Assembly: GCA_947496235.1 (NCBI GenBank)
Contig: CANMCE010000001.1
Coordinates: forward strand, 62,001-126,000
Direction of reading: 5' to 3'
Origin: an uncultured Glaciecola sp.
GTDB taxonomy: Bacteria; Pseudomonadota; Gammaproteobacteria; Enterobacterales; Alteromonadaceae
Length of the DNA stretch: 64,000 nt
Shown: piece after piece, positions 5,587 to 15,366 of the stretch
Layout: every line of letters begins with the position of its first letter
Numbering within the stretch: the stretch's first letter is position 1
Position numbers and translations under genes: made by a program
The notes under the pieces: model-generated
What the model was told of the DNA's origin: nothing
What the model saw: the letters and a program-made list of their open reading frames with translations, nothing else
Databases searched by the model: none

Positions 5587-7176
5587 ATGGAATTCGTTCT
5601 CATTTTAATCGCATTTTTGTGCGGTTTTGTATGTAAATATATACACTTACCTCCACTTGTAGGATTTTTGGTGGCTGGCTTTGTATTAAATGCATTAGGT
5701 TATTCTAATACTCCTACAATCGACACCATTGCTGATTTAGGCATAACAGTAATGTTGTTCACTATTGGTCTTAAACTCAATATTAAAGATCTCATAAAGC
5801 GTGAAGTTTGGGTGGGGGCTGTTTTACATACCAGTTTGTGGATAGCGATAATTTCTGGTGTGTTAACTCTGCTTGCCTCTATAGGTCTTCCCTACTTCAC
5901 CGGTTTATCCCTCGCCCAAGTTGCATTAATCGCATTTGCCTTGTCCTTTAGCTCCACCGTCTGTGTGGTTAAAATTTTAGAAGAAAGTGGAGAAAGTCGT
6001 ACAAGACACGGTAAGGTCGCCATCGGTATTTTGATCATGCAAGACATATTTGCGGTTATGTTTCTTGTATTTGCCACCGGTAAGGCGCCATCAATTTATG
6101 CAATAGGCTTGTTAGCCCTTATTCCTCTGGCCCCTCTACTTAAAAAGCTTTTGCAGGAAGCAGGACACGGAGAATTGTTACCTCTTTGTGGTTTTGTAGC
6201 CGCTTTGGGTGGTTATCAGCTATTTGAATTAGTTGGTGTTAAAGGCGATTTAGGCGCCTTGATCATGGGGATTTTACTTGCGAACCATGTAAAATCAGCA
6301 GAGCTAGCCAAATCCTTATTAAGTTTTAAAGATCTGTTCTTAATTTGTTTTTTCTTATCCATTGGGTTAAAAGCCTTACCCACCATAGATATGACGGTAA
6401 TCGCCTTAGGCTTAAGCCTTATTATACCCTTTAAATTTGCACTGTTTTTCTTCTTGTTCGCCGGTCTGCGCTTACGTGCCAGGACGTCTTTTTTGACTGG
6501 TTCTGTACTATCAAACTATAGCGAGTTTGGGCTAATTGTCGCGGCTGTAGCAGTGAATATGCAGATGATGACGGATGCTTGGTTAGTAATAATTGCTATG
6601 GCCGTTTCATTTTCATTTGTGGTAACTAGTGTGTTCTATCGCAAATCTCATGATATTTATCGTAAATCTAAGGATTATCTGCATAGGTATCAACGCACTC
6701 GCCCCTTATCCGAGGATGTTTACCCGTATTTTAATAACGTTGAGGTCATAGTGTTGGGCATGGGGCGTGTTGGTAAAGGAGCATTTCACGCACTATCACA
6801 ACAAATAGGCACTGCTGTTTGTGGCATGGATGCCGATGTCCAAAAAATTAAAGCGCTACAATCTGAAGGTTTAAACGCTATCAATGGTGATGGTGAAAAC
6901 ATCGATTTATGGGAAAACCTGGATTTATCTAACTTAAAGTTAGTTTTACTCGCCCTACCGTCAATTGAAGATTCATCGAATGTCACCAATCAGTTAAGAA
7001 ATGCCGGTTACATGGGTAAAATCGCCGCTATTGCTCGCTATGAAGACGAAATTCAACCCTTGCAAGATAAAGGCGTTGACGAAGTTTTCAACTTCTTCAA
7101 TGATGCAGGTTTAGGTTTTGCAGAAGAAAGTTTAGCCATAATTAATCGTCAAAAGGCTGATCTAGCAACTCAATAA
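5587..7176 (+). CDS. CPA2-family cation:proton antiporter with TrkA-N domain (KefC/YbaL type)
   Basis: A 529-residue protein: an N-terminal membrane domain of about eleven or twelve helices (1-350) typical of Na+/H+ exchangers of the CPA2 family, including the segment GITVMLFTIGLKLNI, and a cytoplasmic nucleotide-binding domain (about 383-500) with the GMGRVGKG Rossmann loop and GMDAD. Such proteins exchange K+ or Na+ for H+ under control of NAD(H) or glutathione ligands. The KefC/KefB glutathione-binding features cannot be confirmed by eye. It stands alone, with 78 bases upstream. Confidence 0.85.
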   Translation: MEFVLILIAFLCGFVCKYIHLPPLVGFLVAGFVLNALGYSNTPTIDTIADLGITVMLFTIGLKLNIKDLIKREVWVGAVLHTSLWIAIISGVLTLLASIGLPYFTGLSLAQVALIAFALSFSSTVCVVKILEESGESRTRHGKVAIGILIMQDIFAVMFLVFATGKAPSIYAIGLLALIPLAPLLKKLLQEAGHGELLPLCGFVAALGGYQLFELVGVKGDLGALIMGILLANHVKSAELAKSLLSFKDLFLICFFLSIGLKALPTIDMTVIALGLSLIIPFKFALFFFLFAGLRLRARTSFLTGSVLSNYSEFGLIVAAVAVNMQMMTDAWLVIIAMAVSFSFVVTSVFYRKSHDIYRKSKDYLHRYQRTRPLSEDVYPYFNNVEVIVLGMGRVGKGAFHALSQQIGTAVCGMDADVQKIKALQSEGLNAINGDGENIDLWENLDLSNLKLVLLALPSIEDSSNVTNQLRNAGYMGKIAAIARYEDEIQPLQDKGVDEVFNFFNDAGLGFAEESLAIINRQKADLATQ

Positions 7177-7317
7177 GCATCTAAATCTAATCACAAATGC
7201 GAACAATTATCCTTATAAATTGCTGAAATATAAAGAATTTTGTATTTTTTTATATCATGTAGTATGCTTACCCTTTAATGATTCCAACTTCCACACATAA
7301 TGGTTTAAGGTAAAAAA

Positions 7318-7788
7318 ATGCAAGGTGATATCGCCGTTATCAAAGCACTGAACGATATTCTAACGTTGGAGCTTACTTCTATTAATCAGTATTTTTTGCA
7401 TGCTCGAATGCATAAAAATTGGGGTTTTGAAAAGTTAAATAAAGCTGAATATAAAAAATCCATACTTGATATGAAGCAAGCGGATAAACTCATTGAGCGT
7501 ATTTTGTTCCTCGAAGGTTTACCGAATCTTCAGGCCCTTGGGAAATTATTTATTGGTGAAGATACCGAAGAATGTATCCAATGTGATATTACGTTCGAGC
7601 AGAGCCAAATTCCTCAATTAAAAGACGCAATTGCCTTGTGTGAACAACATAAAGATTACGTGAGTCGAGATTTGTTAACTTCACTACTTGACGATGAAGA
7701 GGAATACCTTGATTGGTTGGAAACACAACAATATCAAATTGCAGAGATGGGCATTGCAAATTATCTGCAAGCACAAATAGAGGACTAA
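7318..7788 (+). CDS. bfr: Bacterioferritin subunit, haem-binding type with altered ferroxidase centre
   Basis: A 156-residue protein collinear with E. coli Bfr, including [21 protein letters not shown] and a C-terminal NYLQAQI. The haem ligand Met52 is present. Of the ferroxidase ligands, Glu18 and Glu127 are kept but Glu51 is Asp, His54 is Gln and His130 is Tyr, so the di-iron site is probably poor or inactive. The next gene, starting 4 bases after this stop, has the complementary pattern. Mixed 24-mers of two such subunits are known from Neisseria and some others. The start is ATG preceded by a GGTAA stretch. Confidence 0.9.
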   Translation: MQGDIAVIKALNDILTLELTSINQYFLHARMHKNWGFEKLNKAEYKKSILDMKQADKLIERILFLEGLPNLQALGKLFIGEDTEECIQCDITFEQSQIPQLKDAIALCEQHKDYVSRDLLTSLLDDEEEYLDWLETQQYQIAEMGIANYLQAQIED

Positions 7789-7792
7789 TAGT

Positions 7793-8260
7793 ATGCAAGG
7801 TAATGAACGCGTTATCGCTGGATTAAACAGCTTACTTGGCTATGAATTAGCCGCAATGGATCAATACTTCATCCACTCACAGATGTACCTTGATTGGGGA
7901 TTAAACAAACTTTACGAGCGCATTGCGCACGAATTTGATGATGAAAAAGGTCATGCGAGCAAGTTAATTGAAAGAATGCTATTTCTTGGTGGTGTGCCGG
8001 ACATGCAAACTAGAACAGGTTTTAAAGTCGGAAAAGACGTTAAAGAAATGCTCAAAAGTGACTTGCGTGTAGAATACGAAGTTGGTGACAAACTAAAAGA
8101 AGTTATAGCTGTTTGTGAACAAGAAAAAGACTATGTGTCTCGCGACATGTTAGTTGTACTGCTTGATGACACTGAAAACGATCATGCACATTGGTTAGAG
8201 CAGCAATTAGGTTTAATCGAGCGTGTTGGTATTCAAAATTATCAACAATCACAAATCTAA
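7793..8260 (+). CDS. bfr: Bacterioferritin subunit, ferroxidase type lacking the haem ligand
   Basis: A 155-residue Bfr with an intact set of ferroxidase residues (Glu18, Glu51, His54, Glu127, His130, and a Glu near 94). Position 52 is Lys instead of the haem-ligating Met. It starts 4 bases after the haem-type subunit and is followed by a good terminator, so the two form a two-gene iron-storage operon. One subunit should oxidise iron while the other binds haem used in iron release; this division of labour is inferred from the residues. Confidence 0.92.
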   Translation: MQGNERVIAGLNSLLGYELAAMDQYFIHSQMYLDWGLNKLYERIAHEFDDEKGHASKLIERMLFLGGVPDMQTRTGFKVGKDVKEMLKSDLRVEYEVGDKLKEVIAVCEQEKDYVSRDMLVVLLDDTENDHAHWLEQQLGLIERVGIQNYQQSQI

Positions 8261-8281
8261 ATTACCGTTGAAAGTCATTTT

Positions 8282-8305
8282 AAGGCGAGATTATCTCGCC
8301 TTTTT
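8282..8305 (+). terminator. Intrinsic terminator after the bfr pair
   Basis: AAGGCGAGA (8282-8290) pairs with TCTCGCCTT (8294-8302) with a 3-base loop, followed by T's. It serves the bfr pair; on the other strand it lies at the end of the leftward gene at 8304-8750 and may act both ways. Confidence 0.85.
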
Positions 8306-8750
8306 ATTGAACGGTAGAAAAGTTTACAATTAAGTGTTGATTGGTATTTGTTTGTCCTTCCCTACTCACTTCTATCACCATTTGCCATTGCATTTCTGGC
8401 AAATTGCAACTACCTAGGAAAAATACCCCTCTCAGCGAATTAGCGTCTTCAAAAATAACCGGCGTTTTACCCATATACATGTTGACGCCTTCCACATACA
8501 CCTTGTGAATTTGAATATTTTCACTATGCTCAAATTGAACGAACAATTCTTCTTCAGGAATTGGTGATTGTTCAAACTTTATGCTTAATCGTTGCTGGTC
8601 TAATGAGAAAGCACATTGGTTATTAATTAACTGACAATTTCCTTGTGAATTTAACACGGTGTTTACATTGTAAAATTGGTTACCCCAAAGTACTAATAAT
8701 ACAAGGGATAGCAAGGTGGTGACCGTGATGGCAATTGATTTTATTTTCAC
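8304..8750 (-). CDS. Membrane-anchored protein of unknown function
   Basis: A 148-residue protein with one N-terminal hydrophobic segment (residues 7-24) followed by an exported domain. Three cysteines (around 39, 46 and 115) could allow a disulphide. I do not recognise the family. It is encoded opposite to the cbb3 oxidase operon and ends at the shared terminator of the bfr pair. Location next to ccoN might hint at a redox or copper role, but there is no motif to support it. Confidence 0.65.
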   Translation of the reverse strand: MKIKSIAITVTTLLSLVLLVLWGNQFYNVNTVLNSQGNCQLINNQCAFSLDQQRLSIKFEQSPIPEEELFVQFEHSENIQIHKVYVEGVNMYMGKTPVIFEDANSLRGVFFLGSCNLPEMQWQMVIEVSREGQTNTNQHLIVNFSTVQ

Positions 8751-8777
8751 AATTAATTAACCGTAAACTTTCCTTTA

Positions 8778-8791
8778 TTGACTAAGATCAA
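8778..8791 (+). promoter_or_regulatory. FNR box upstream of ccoN
   Basis: TTGACTAAGATCAA matches the FNR/Anr consensus TTGAT-N4-ATCAA at 9 of 10 defined positions. It lies 173 bases before the ccoN start, and the gene for FNR is in the same block (16056-16796). Activation of ccoNOQP by FNR under low oxygen is established in many proteobacteria. No clear -10 was assigned. Confidence 0.8.
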
Positions 8792-8963
8792 GCAATAAAT
8801 AGATTGTGTATCTTTTTGTTATTAAAAACTTTATTATCTCTACTCGAATAGTGCCGAGTTTACTTTTCTTGCTCGCCCAACTCAACTAGGACGAATGTTT
8901 TAAGTAATTCAACACTGTTTATTTAGGGTTTCAATTAAAATTTTTACACGGAAACTTTCAGTT

Positions 8964-10400
8964 ATGAGCGAAACAAGCCAAGTTAAACCTGATTATAACT
9001 ACAAGGTAGTTAGGCAGTTTACTATCATGACGATTGTTTGGGGCATCGTGGGAATGACGGTAGGTGTATTGATAGCAGCTCAGCTGTTTGCTCCAGCACT
9101 TAACTTCGACCTTCCATGGCTTACTTACTCTCGTTTAAGACCTTTACATACCAATGCGGTAATCTTCGCGTTTGGTGGTTGCGCACTCTTTGCCACCAGT
9201 TATTACATCGTGCAACGCACGTGTCAGGTAAGGCTATTTAGTGACAAATTAGCCGCTTTCACATTTTGGGGATGGCAAGCAGTTATACTCGCAGCTGCAA
9301 TTTCACTTCCTCTTGGTATGACAGCGTCAAAAGAATATGCAGAACTAGAATGGCCAATTGATATTTTAATCACATTGGTATGGGTCGCCTATATAATCAA
9401 CTTTTTTGGCACCTTGATCATTCGTAAAACTTCGCATATTTATGTTGCCAACTGGTTCTTAGGAGCCTTTATGTTGACCGTTGCGGTACTGCACATTGGT
9501 AACAGTATGGCAATCCCAGTGTCCTTCACAAAATCATATTCGATTTATGCAGGTGCAGTTGATGCAATGATGCAGTGGTGGTACGGACACAACGCAGTAG
9601 GATTTTTCTTAACTGCAGGTTTCTTAGGCATGATGTACTACTTTGTACCTAAGCAAGCTGGTCGTCCTGTCTACTCGTATCGTTTATCTCTTGTGCACTT
9701 CTGGGCGTTGATTTCGCTTTATATTTGGGCTGGTCCTCACCACTTACACTACACTGCACTTCCTGACTGGACGCAGTCACTTGGCATGGTTATGTCCATT
9801 ATATTATTCGTTCCATCTTGGGGTGGTATGATTAACGGTATCATGACACTTTCAGGTGCTTGGCATAAACTTCGTACTGACCCAGTACTTAGATTCCTAA
9901 TCGTTTCCTTGTCCTTCTACGGTATGTCTACCTTCGAAGGTCCTATGATGTCTATTAAAACCGTAAACGCCTTATCTCACTATACAGACTGGACTGTAGG
10001 TCACGTTCACTCTGGTGCATTAGGCTGGGTAGCTATGGTATCAATCGGTAGCTTATATCACTTAATTCCGGTGTTATTTAATAAATCAAGAATGTACAGC
10101 ATTAAATTGATTAATGTTCACTTCTGGCTCACCACAATCGGCGTTGTACTTTACATTGTTGCTATGTGGATGTCTGGTGTTCTTCAAGGTCTAATGTGGC
10201 GTGCAGTCAATGCTGACGGTACTCTCACCTACTCTTTTGTTGAGTCACTTGAAGCTTCTAAACCATTCTATGTTGTACGCTTCATTGGTGGTGTGTTTGT
10301 CGTTGCTGGTATGTTGATCATGGCATACAACGCTTATCGCACGATTCGAGCACCAAAAGAAGAATTAGAAGGTGATGTTGCATTAGGAGCTGCCCAATGA
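8964..10400 (+). CDS. ccoN: cbb3-type cytochrome c oxidase subunit I
   Basis: A 478-residue polytopic membrane protein, the catalytic subunit of the high-affinity terminal oxidase that reduces O2 to water at low oxygen. Haem and CuB ligand regions are visible: [14 protein letters not shown] (low-spin haem), [29 protein letters not shown] and [11 protein letters not shown]. Length is usual for the family. It opens the ccoNOQP operon, overlapping ccoO by 4 bases (ATGA). An FNR box lies upstream. Confidence 0.97.
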   Translation: MSETSQVKPDYNYKVVRQFTIMTIVWGIVGMTVGVLIAAQLFAPALNFDLPWLTYSRLRPLHTNAVIFAFGGCALFATSYYIVQRTCQVRLFSDKLAAFTFWGWQAVILAAAISLPLGMTASKEYAELEWPIDILITLVWVAYIINFFGTLIIRKTSHIYVANWFLGAFMLTVAVLHIGNSMAIPVSFTKSYSIYAGAVDAMMQWWYGHNAVGFFLTAGFLGMMYYFVPKQAGRPVYSYRLSLVHFWALISLYIWAGPHHLHYTALPDWTQSLGMVMSIILFVPSWGGMINGIMTLSGAWHKLRTDPVLRFLIVSLSFYGMSTFEGPMMSIKTVNALSHYTDWTVGHVHSGALGWVAMVSIGSLYHLIPVLFNKSRMYSIKLINVHFWLTTIGVVLYIVAMWMSGVLQGLMWRAVNADGTLTYSFVESLEASKPFYVVRFIGGVFVVAGMLIMAYNAYRTIRAPKEELEGDVALGAAQ

Positions 10401-11002
10401 AAAATCCACATGAGTTAGTCGAAAAAAACGTTGGCTTATTAACTATTTTAGTTTTAGTGGCAATTAGTTTTGGAGCATTAGCGCAGATTTTGCCATTGAT
10501 GTTCCACCAACACACCTTAGAGCCGGTAAAAGGATTACGTCCTTATACAGCGCTTGAATTGGAAGGTAGAGATATCTACATCCGAGAAGGGTGTGTCGGT
10601 TGTCACAGCCAGATGATACGTCCTTTCCGAGCTGAAACCGAACGTTACGGTCATTATTCTGTAGCCGGTGAATCCGTTTGGGAACGTCCATTCCTATGGG
10701 GCTCAAAACGAACTGGTCCTGATTTAGCACGTGTTGGAGGCCGTTACAGTGATGAATGGCATCGAGTACATTTGCTAAATCCACGTAACGTTGTGCCCGA
10801 ATCTAACATGCCTGGTTACCCATGGTTGGCAACCAATACATTAGATGGCGAAGATACAGCTAAGAAAATAGAAGTATTTAAAATGTTAGGTGTTCCATAT
10901 ACAGATGAAGACATAGCTGGTGCCAAGGAAGCAGTAAAAGGTAAAACCGAAATGGAAGCCTTAATTGCTTATCTTCAGTCACTAGGGACGCATCTAAAAT
11001 AA
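10397..11002 (+). CDS. ccoO: cbb3-type cytochrome c oxidase subunit II (monohaem)
   Basis: A 201-residue protein with one N-terminal transmembrane anchor (about 13-35) and a periplasmic cytochrome c domain. The haem motif is CVGCH (66-70) and the likely axial methionine is Met138 in ESNMPGYPW. It passes electrons from CcoP to CcoN. Its start overlaps the ccoN stop and its stop overlaps the ccoQ start (TAATG), indicating tight translational coupling. Confidence 0.97.
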   Translation: MKNPHELVEKNVGLLTILVLVAISFGALAQILPLMFHQHTLEPVKGLRPYTALELEGRDIYIREGCVGCHSQMIRPFRAETERYGHYSVAGESVWERPFLWGSKRTGPDLARVGGRYSDEWHRVHLLNPRNVVPESNMPGYPWLATNTLDGEDTAKKIEVFKMLGVPYTDEDIAGAKEAVKGKTEMEALIAYLQSLGTHLK

Positions 11003-11178
11003 TGGATCAAGGTATTATCGGCAGTATATTTACTGTCATCGTTTTCGTAAGTTTTATTGGGATTGTCCTTTGGGTCTTTAGCAGTAGAAACAAAAAGAAA
11101 TATGACGAAGCTGCTAATTTAGTTTTCGATGACGAAGACAACCAAGAGAAAACCAATAAGAAAGACCAGGAGTCTTAA
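11002..11178 (+). CDS. ccoQ: cbb3-type oxidase small subunit CcoQ
   Basis: A 58-residue protein found by reading the gap between ccoO and ccoP: it begins [18 protein letters not shown], has one transmembrane helix (about 5-26), then a charged, acidic-basic tail. Start overlaps the ccoO stop by one base and ccoP begins 3 bases after its stop. CcoQ (FixQ) is a small stabilising subunit of the complex in several proteobacteria. Position, size and topology make the assignment secure, although the sequence itself is poorly conserved. Confidence 0.92.
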   Translation: MDQGIIGSIFTVIVFVSFIGIVLWVFSSRNKKKYDEAANLVFDDEDNQEKTNKKDQES

Positions 11179-11181
11179 ATC

Positions 11182-12135
11182 ATGAGTATGTTTTGGACAA
11201 TTTGGATCAGTGTGATAACGCTAGGCTCTATTGCTGGCTGCTTCTTTCTGCTCCGTTGGACACTTGCAAACCAAACAGGTGTTCCCGAAGGCGAAGAAAT
11301 GGGACATGAGTTCGATGGAATCGTTGAAATTAACAACCAACTACCACGTTGGTGGACCATCCTTTTCTGGATAACTATGGTATGGGGCGTATTATATCTT
11401 GCGGCCTACCCTGGACTTGGCGCTTATAAAGGCTTTTTAGGCTGGAAGAGCTCAAACCAAGGTGTATTATCATTAGAAGAGTCAGAACAAGCGCTTAGAG
11501 CTGATATTGAAGGTAATGCTTGGAACGAGTATGCAATTCAAATTAAACAAGCTGAAGAAGAGTTTGATCCTATCTTTGCTGAATATGCAAAAATTCCAGT
11601 GGAGCAATTAGCAACTAATGACGAAGCAGTACAAGTAGGTAAGCGTTTATTCTTACAAAACTGTGCGCAATGTCATGGTAGTGATGCTAGAGGTCAAAAA
11701 GGTGGGTTCCCTAACCTAACTGACAACGATTGGTTATACGGTGGAAGCGGCGATAAAATCAAAGAAACCTTAATAAATGGTCGTCAAGGCGCTATGCCTG
11801 GATGGTTAGAGCCTTTAGGTGAACAAGGTGTTGCCGAGGTGGTTGCCTATGCTATGAGTTTGAGTGATCATCCAGACACTGATACCGCATTAGTAGATGC
11901 TGGACAAGCTCGCTTCGTAGTTTGTGCTGCTTGTCACGGTATGGACGGTAAAGGTAATCAGTTATTAGGAGCTCCTAACCTAACAGACAACATTTGGTTG
12001 TACGGTGGTTCTAAACGAGCAATTACTGAAACCCTTAACTATGGGCGTAACGGAGTAATGCCTTCATTTAAGAAAACCTTGGGTGAAGATAAAATCCACG
12101 TTGTAGCATCTTACGTTTATAGCTTATCTAATTAG
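11182..12135 (+). CDS. ccoP: cbb3-type cytochrome c oxidase subunit III (dihaem)
   Basis: A 317-residue protein with two N-terminal transmembrane segments (about 4-26 and 57-76) and two cytochrome c domains. Haem motifs are CAQCH (161-165) and CAACH (248-252), each followed by the repeated PNLTDN.WLYGG segment; axial methionines are likely near 205 and 293. It receives electrons from soluble cytochrome c. It is the last gene of the operon and is followed by a strong terminator. Confidence 0.97.
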   Translation: MSMFWTIWISVITLGSIAGCFFLLRWTLANQTGVPEGEEMGHEFDGIVEINNQLPRWWTILFWITMVWGVLYLAAYPGLGAYKGFLGWKSSNQGVLSLEESEQALRADIEGNAWNEYAIQIKQAEEEFDPIFAEYAKIPVEQLATNDEAVQVGKRLFLQNCAQCHGSDARGQKGGFPNLTDNDWLYGGSGDKIKETLINGRQGAMPGWLEPLGEQGVAEVVAYAMSLSDHPDTDTALVDAGQARFVVCAACHGMDGKGNQLLGAPNLTDNIWLYGGSKRAITETLNYGRNGVMPSFKKTLGEDKIHVVASYVYSLSN

Positions 12136-12178
12136 TCGAGTTACTCGAACTAATTTGGTAAAGTAATTACCAAGAGGA

Positions 12179-12203
12179 AAGCCTCGTTTTACGAGGCTTT
12201 TTT
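12179..12203 (+). terminator. Intrinsic terminator after ccoP
   Basis: AAGCCTCG (12179-12186) pairs with CGAGGCTT (12192-12199), 5-base loop, followed by a run of T's. It separates the oxidase structural genes from the assembly genes starting at 12245, so the latter may have their own promoter or depend on read-through. Confidence 0.9.
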
Positions 12204-12244
12204 GTATAAATTCAAATCTTAAGTAGTGATATAAGTAAAACAAT

Positions 12245-12736
12245 ATGCAAAATGAACAAGTTAAGCCTTGGTATAAACAATTTTGGCCTTGGTTTTTGAT
12301 TGCAATTCCAGTGTCTTCAATGATTGTTGCCTCAGTAGTGGTTAAATTTGCCACCGACGGCACTAATCACTTAGTCGTGGATGACTACTATAAAGAAGGC
12401 AAATCAATCAATCTTCGATTGGATCAAATTGAACGGGCTCGAGAGCTGAATATCACAACCCTACTAGCGATAGACGCGCAAAATGCAACATTAGAGTTTG
12501 TCACAGGCTTGCCTGAAACCGGTGAGGCTTTAAGATTGAATCTTTTCCACTCTACTCAACCCCATCGTGATACAGAAATTCTATTAGCAAGAGATGCTTC
12601 TGGCGTTTATCGAGGAGTAATTGATTTTCCAGTCGATGGTAAATGGCGTTTAAGGCTTACGCCAATGGATGATAGTTGGAAAATTCAACAACGCATTGAA
12701 TTACCCAAGTCGTCAGCCGTTGAGTTTAATCCATAG
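12245..12736 (+). CDS. fixH: FixH/CcoH family cbb3 assembly protein
   Basis: A 163-residue protein with a single N-terminal transmembrane segment (about 13-33) and a periplasmic domain; the N-terminal PWYKQFWPWFLIAIP and the DDYYKEGKSIN segment are characteristic of FixH. It assists maturation of the cbb3 complex together with FixI and CcoS. The next gene, fixI, starts 14 bases later. The copper-reducing ferredoxin CcoG, often encoded between ccoP and fixH, is absent from this cluster. Confidence 0.9.
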   Translation: MQNEQVKPWYKQFWPWFLIAIPVSSMIVASVVVKFATDGTNHLVVDDYYKEGKSINLRLDQIERARELNITTLLAIDAQNATLEFVTGLPETGEALRLNLFHSTQPHRDTEILLARDASGVYRGVIDFPVDGKWRLRLTPMDDSWKIQQRIELPKSSAVEFNP

Positions 12737-12750
12737 TAGTAGAAAGTGAA

Positions 12751-15156
12751 ATGAGCATAGCTATTGCTGAAGGTTGTTGTTTTCATTGCGGATTACCAAA
12801 CGAAGAAGGCAATAAATATCCAGTTGAAATAAATAACAAATTACACCACATGTGCTGTCCGGGTTGCCAAGCAGTGGCACAGGCTATTGTCGAAAATGGG
12901 CTGGCAAATTATTACGAATTTAGAACAGAGCCCGCTGCACGTGGCGATTCAGCCTTAGATAACACCATGGCTCAACTTTCTGTGTATGACGAACCTGAAT
13001 TGCAAGAAGAGTTTGTATTTGACCAAGGTAAACATAAACAAATACAGTTGACAGTTGAAGGCATTACTTGCGCAGCATGCGGTTGGTTAATAGAAAAACA
13101 ACTGGCGAAAGTAAAAGGCTTAAAACAAATTTCAGTGAATGTTTCGGCCAGAAGAGCTTTGGTGACTTGGGACGAAAGCGAAACCAAGCTATCAGGAATT
13201 CTGGCGCGCCTCAAAGCTATTGGTTATGCCTCCCTGCCTTTTCATCCTGATGAACACGAAGCGTCGTTCAAAAAAGAACAAAAAAGTTACATGAAAAAGC
13301 TGGGGCTTGCCGGCATTATGACCATGCAAGTGATGATGCTCGCCTTTGGTCAATATTTTGATGTGTTTGGGAATTTAGATGCGCAAACACAAGGTTACTT
13401 TAATGCTGTGAGCTTAATGTTAACCACACCAGTCGTTTTTTATTCTGCAAGTGTATTTTATCTAAGTGCGCTAAAAGCCATACAGGCTCGAACCGTTAAT
13501 ATGGATGTTCCTGTTACCATTGCCATATTTTCAACCTACATTGCCGGTTTGCTAGCCGTCAATGATGGCAGTGGTGAAGTGTATTTTGAATCTATCTGTA
13601 TGTTTATCTTTTTCTTGCTAATCAGTCGTTTCTTAGAACACCGTTCACGGCATAAAGCCACTGAAATATCTTCTAATATGCTTAAACTAATCCCTGCTAC
13701 AGCCAGTAAATTAGTCAATAACGACTGGGTGTCAGTGTTAGCTAAACAGCTTGTTGCTGGTGAACATGTATTGGTCAAAGCAGGTGAATCAATTCCAATA
13801 GATGGCAAAATTGTAAAAGGCCAGTCTACTATTGATGAATCTATGCTAACCGGTGAGTTTGAGCCGGTATTTAAAGCGCAGGGGCAACAAGTCTACGCGG
13901 GTACCGTAAACCAGCAAGCTAACCTTGAAATCGAAGTGACTAGTCAATTAAAGTTTGCCATGATGAATCAAATTCTTCGCTTGCAAGAAGTTGCTTTAGC
14001 GCGAAAACCCAAGATTGCAAAAATGGCAGATACCTTCTCTCGTTATTTTGTATCTATTGTTTTAATGATCAGTGCGTTAACTTATATTTATTGGCATCTG
14101 CAAGACAGTACAGATGCCTTTTGGATCACTATTTCTGTTTTAGTTGCAACCTGCCCTTGTGCCCTAGGATTGGCTACTCCCTCTGCCCTAACTTGTGCCA
14201 TGGCAAAATTGAATAAATTAGGCATATTATTAAAAAGAGCCGATGCTTTAGAGCAAATGACCAACGCCACAGACATAATATTCGATAAGACCGGCACCTT
14301 GACTCAGGGTAAATTCTCTATTCAACAAATACATATGTTGTCTGATAAGTACTCACAAGATTACGTTATGCAGTTGGCAACATTCATCGAAAAACGCTCT
14401 GAACATCCCATAGCTAAAGCTTTTGACTACGGATTTGACGCCCATGATTTCCAACTAGAAGATTATCAAATCACTATTGGTCAAGGCGTACTAGCAAAGG
14501 TGAATGGAAATTTAGTGGTAGTGGGATCTAAACGCTTTATTAAATCGCAACTAAACAATGCAGAGGTTTGCGATACCATTAATGCCAATGTGTATATTGC
14601 AATAAATCATGAAATCGTTGCAGCCTTTTTAATTACCGACACAGTATTACCTGAGACTCAAAAAGTGATCAGTGAATTAAATGACTATTCGTTATGTATT
14701 CTAAGCGGTGATGAGCAAAAAAACGTGAATAATATTGCAACAGAGATTGGAATTAATCGCGCCGTTGGTGAACAAACGCCTGAAGGAAAGCTCAATTATG
14801 TACAACAAGAACAAGCGAAAGGTAAATCATTAATAATGCTAGGCGATGGCATTAATGATGCCCCTGTATTAGCGGCTGCTGATGTGTCTGTTGCGGTCGG
14901 AAACGCCTCTGATTTAGCCAAGAATGCAGCTGATGTCATCTTAATCAATCCCAAATTAAATGCCTTGGTTGATTTGATAAGCATGGCGAAACGCACAAAA
15001 ACTAAAATAAAACAAAATATTATTTGGGCGCTTAGTTATAATGTCATCGTTCTGCCGTTTGCAGTAATGGGCTTACTAAGTCCTTGGCAAGCTGCATTAG
15101 GCATGTCCTTAAGTTCGATTATTGTTGTGTATAACTCTACTCGTTTAATGCGTTAA
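12751..15156 (+). CDS. fixI: Copper-translocating P1B-type ATPase for cbb3 assembly (FixI/CcoI)
   Basis: An 801-residue P-type ATPase. In order: a cysteine-rich N-terminal segment (CFHCG, CCPGCQ), an HMA domain with GITCAACG near residue 105, transmembrane helices, TGE, the metal-binding CPC near 468 followed by ALGLATPSALT, the phosphorylated Asp in DKTGT near 513, and GDGINDAP near 697. FixI-type pumps deliver copper to the binuclear centre of cbb3 oxidase rather than mainly giving resistance. It lies between fixH and ccoS with short gaps. Confidence 0.95.
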   Translation: MSIAIAEGCCFHCGLPNEEGNKYPVEINNKLHHMCCPGCQAVAQAIVENGLANYYEFRTEPAARGDSALDNTMAQLSVYDEPELQEEFVFDQGKHKQIQLTVEGITCAACGWLIEKQLAKVKGLKQISVNVSARRALVTWDESETKLSGILARLKAIGYASLPFHPDEHEASFKKEQKSYMKKLGLAGIMTMQVMMLAFGQYFDVFGNLDAQTQGYFNAVSLMLTTPVVFYSASVFYLSALKAIQARTVNMDVPVTIAIFSTYIAGLLAVNDGSGEVYFESICMFIFFLLISRFLEHRSRHKATEISSNMLKLIPATASKLVNNDWVSVLAKQLVAGEHVLVKAGESIPIDGKIVKGQSTIDESMLTGEFEPVFKAQGQQVYAGTVNQQANLEIEVTSQLKFAMMNQILRLQEVALARKPKIAKMADTFSRYFVSIVLMISALTYIYWHLQDSTDAFWITISVLVATCPCALGLATPSALTCAMAKLNKLGILLKRADALEQMTNATDIIFDKTGTLTQGKFSIQQIHMLSDKYSQDYVMQLATFIEKRSEHPIAKAFDYGFDAHDFQLEDYQITIGQGVLAKVNGNLVVVGSKRFIKSQLNNAEVCDTINANVYIAINHEIVAAFLITDTVLPETQKVISELNDYSLCILSGDEQKNVNNIATEIGINRAVGEQTPEGKLNYVQQEQAKGKSLIMLGDGINDAPVLAAADVSVAVGNASDLAKNAADVILINPKLNALVDLISMAKRTKTKIKQNIIWALSYNVIVLPFAVMGLLSPWQAALGMSLSSIIVVYNSTRLMR

Positions 15157-15165
15157 GAGGATGCT

Positions 15166-15366
15166 ATGAGTATAATTTATGTGTTAATTCCCTTGGCGAT
15201 TATTATAGTAGCAATAGCCATAGGCGTTTTTTTCTGGGCAGTACGAAATAATCAGTTTGATGATTTAGAGCGTCAAGGTTATAGCATCCTTTTTGACGAT
15301 GATGTTGAAAGTAAAGAAAAAGACAAAAATGAACAAAAAGCTGCATCTGATAAAATAGATGAGTGA
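15166..15366 (+). CDS. ccoS: cbb3-type oxidase assembly protein CcoS
   Basis: A 66-residue protein with one transmembrane helix (about 3-25), the family's VRNNQFDDLERQGYSILFDDD segment and a charged tail. CcoS is needed for insertion of redox cofactors into the oxidase. It starts 9 bases after fixI and overlaps the next gene by 8 bases, indicating one transcript. Confidence 0.93.
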   Translation: MSIIYVLIPLAIIIVAIAIGVFFWAVRNNQFDDLERQGYSILFDDDVESKEKDKNEQKAASDKIDE

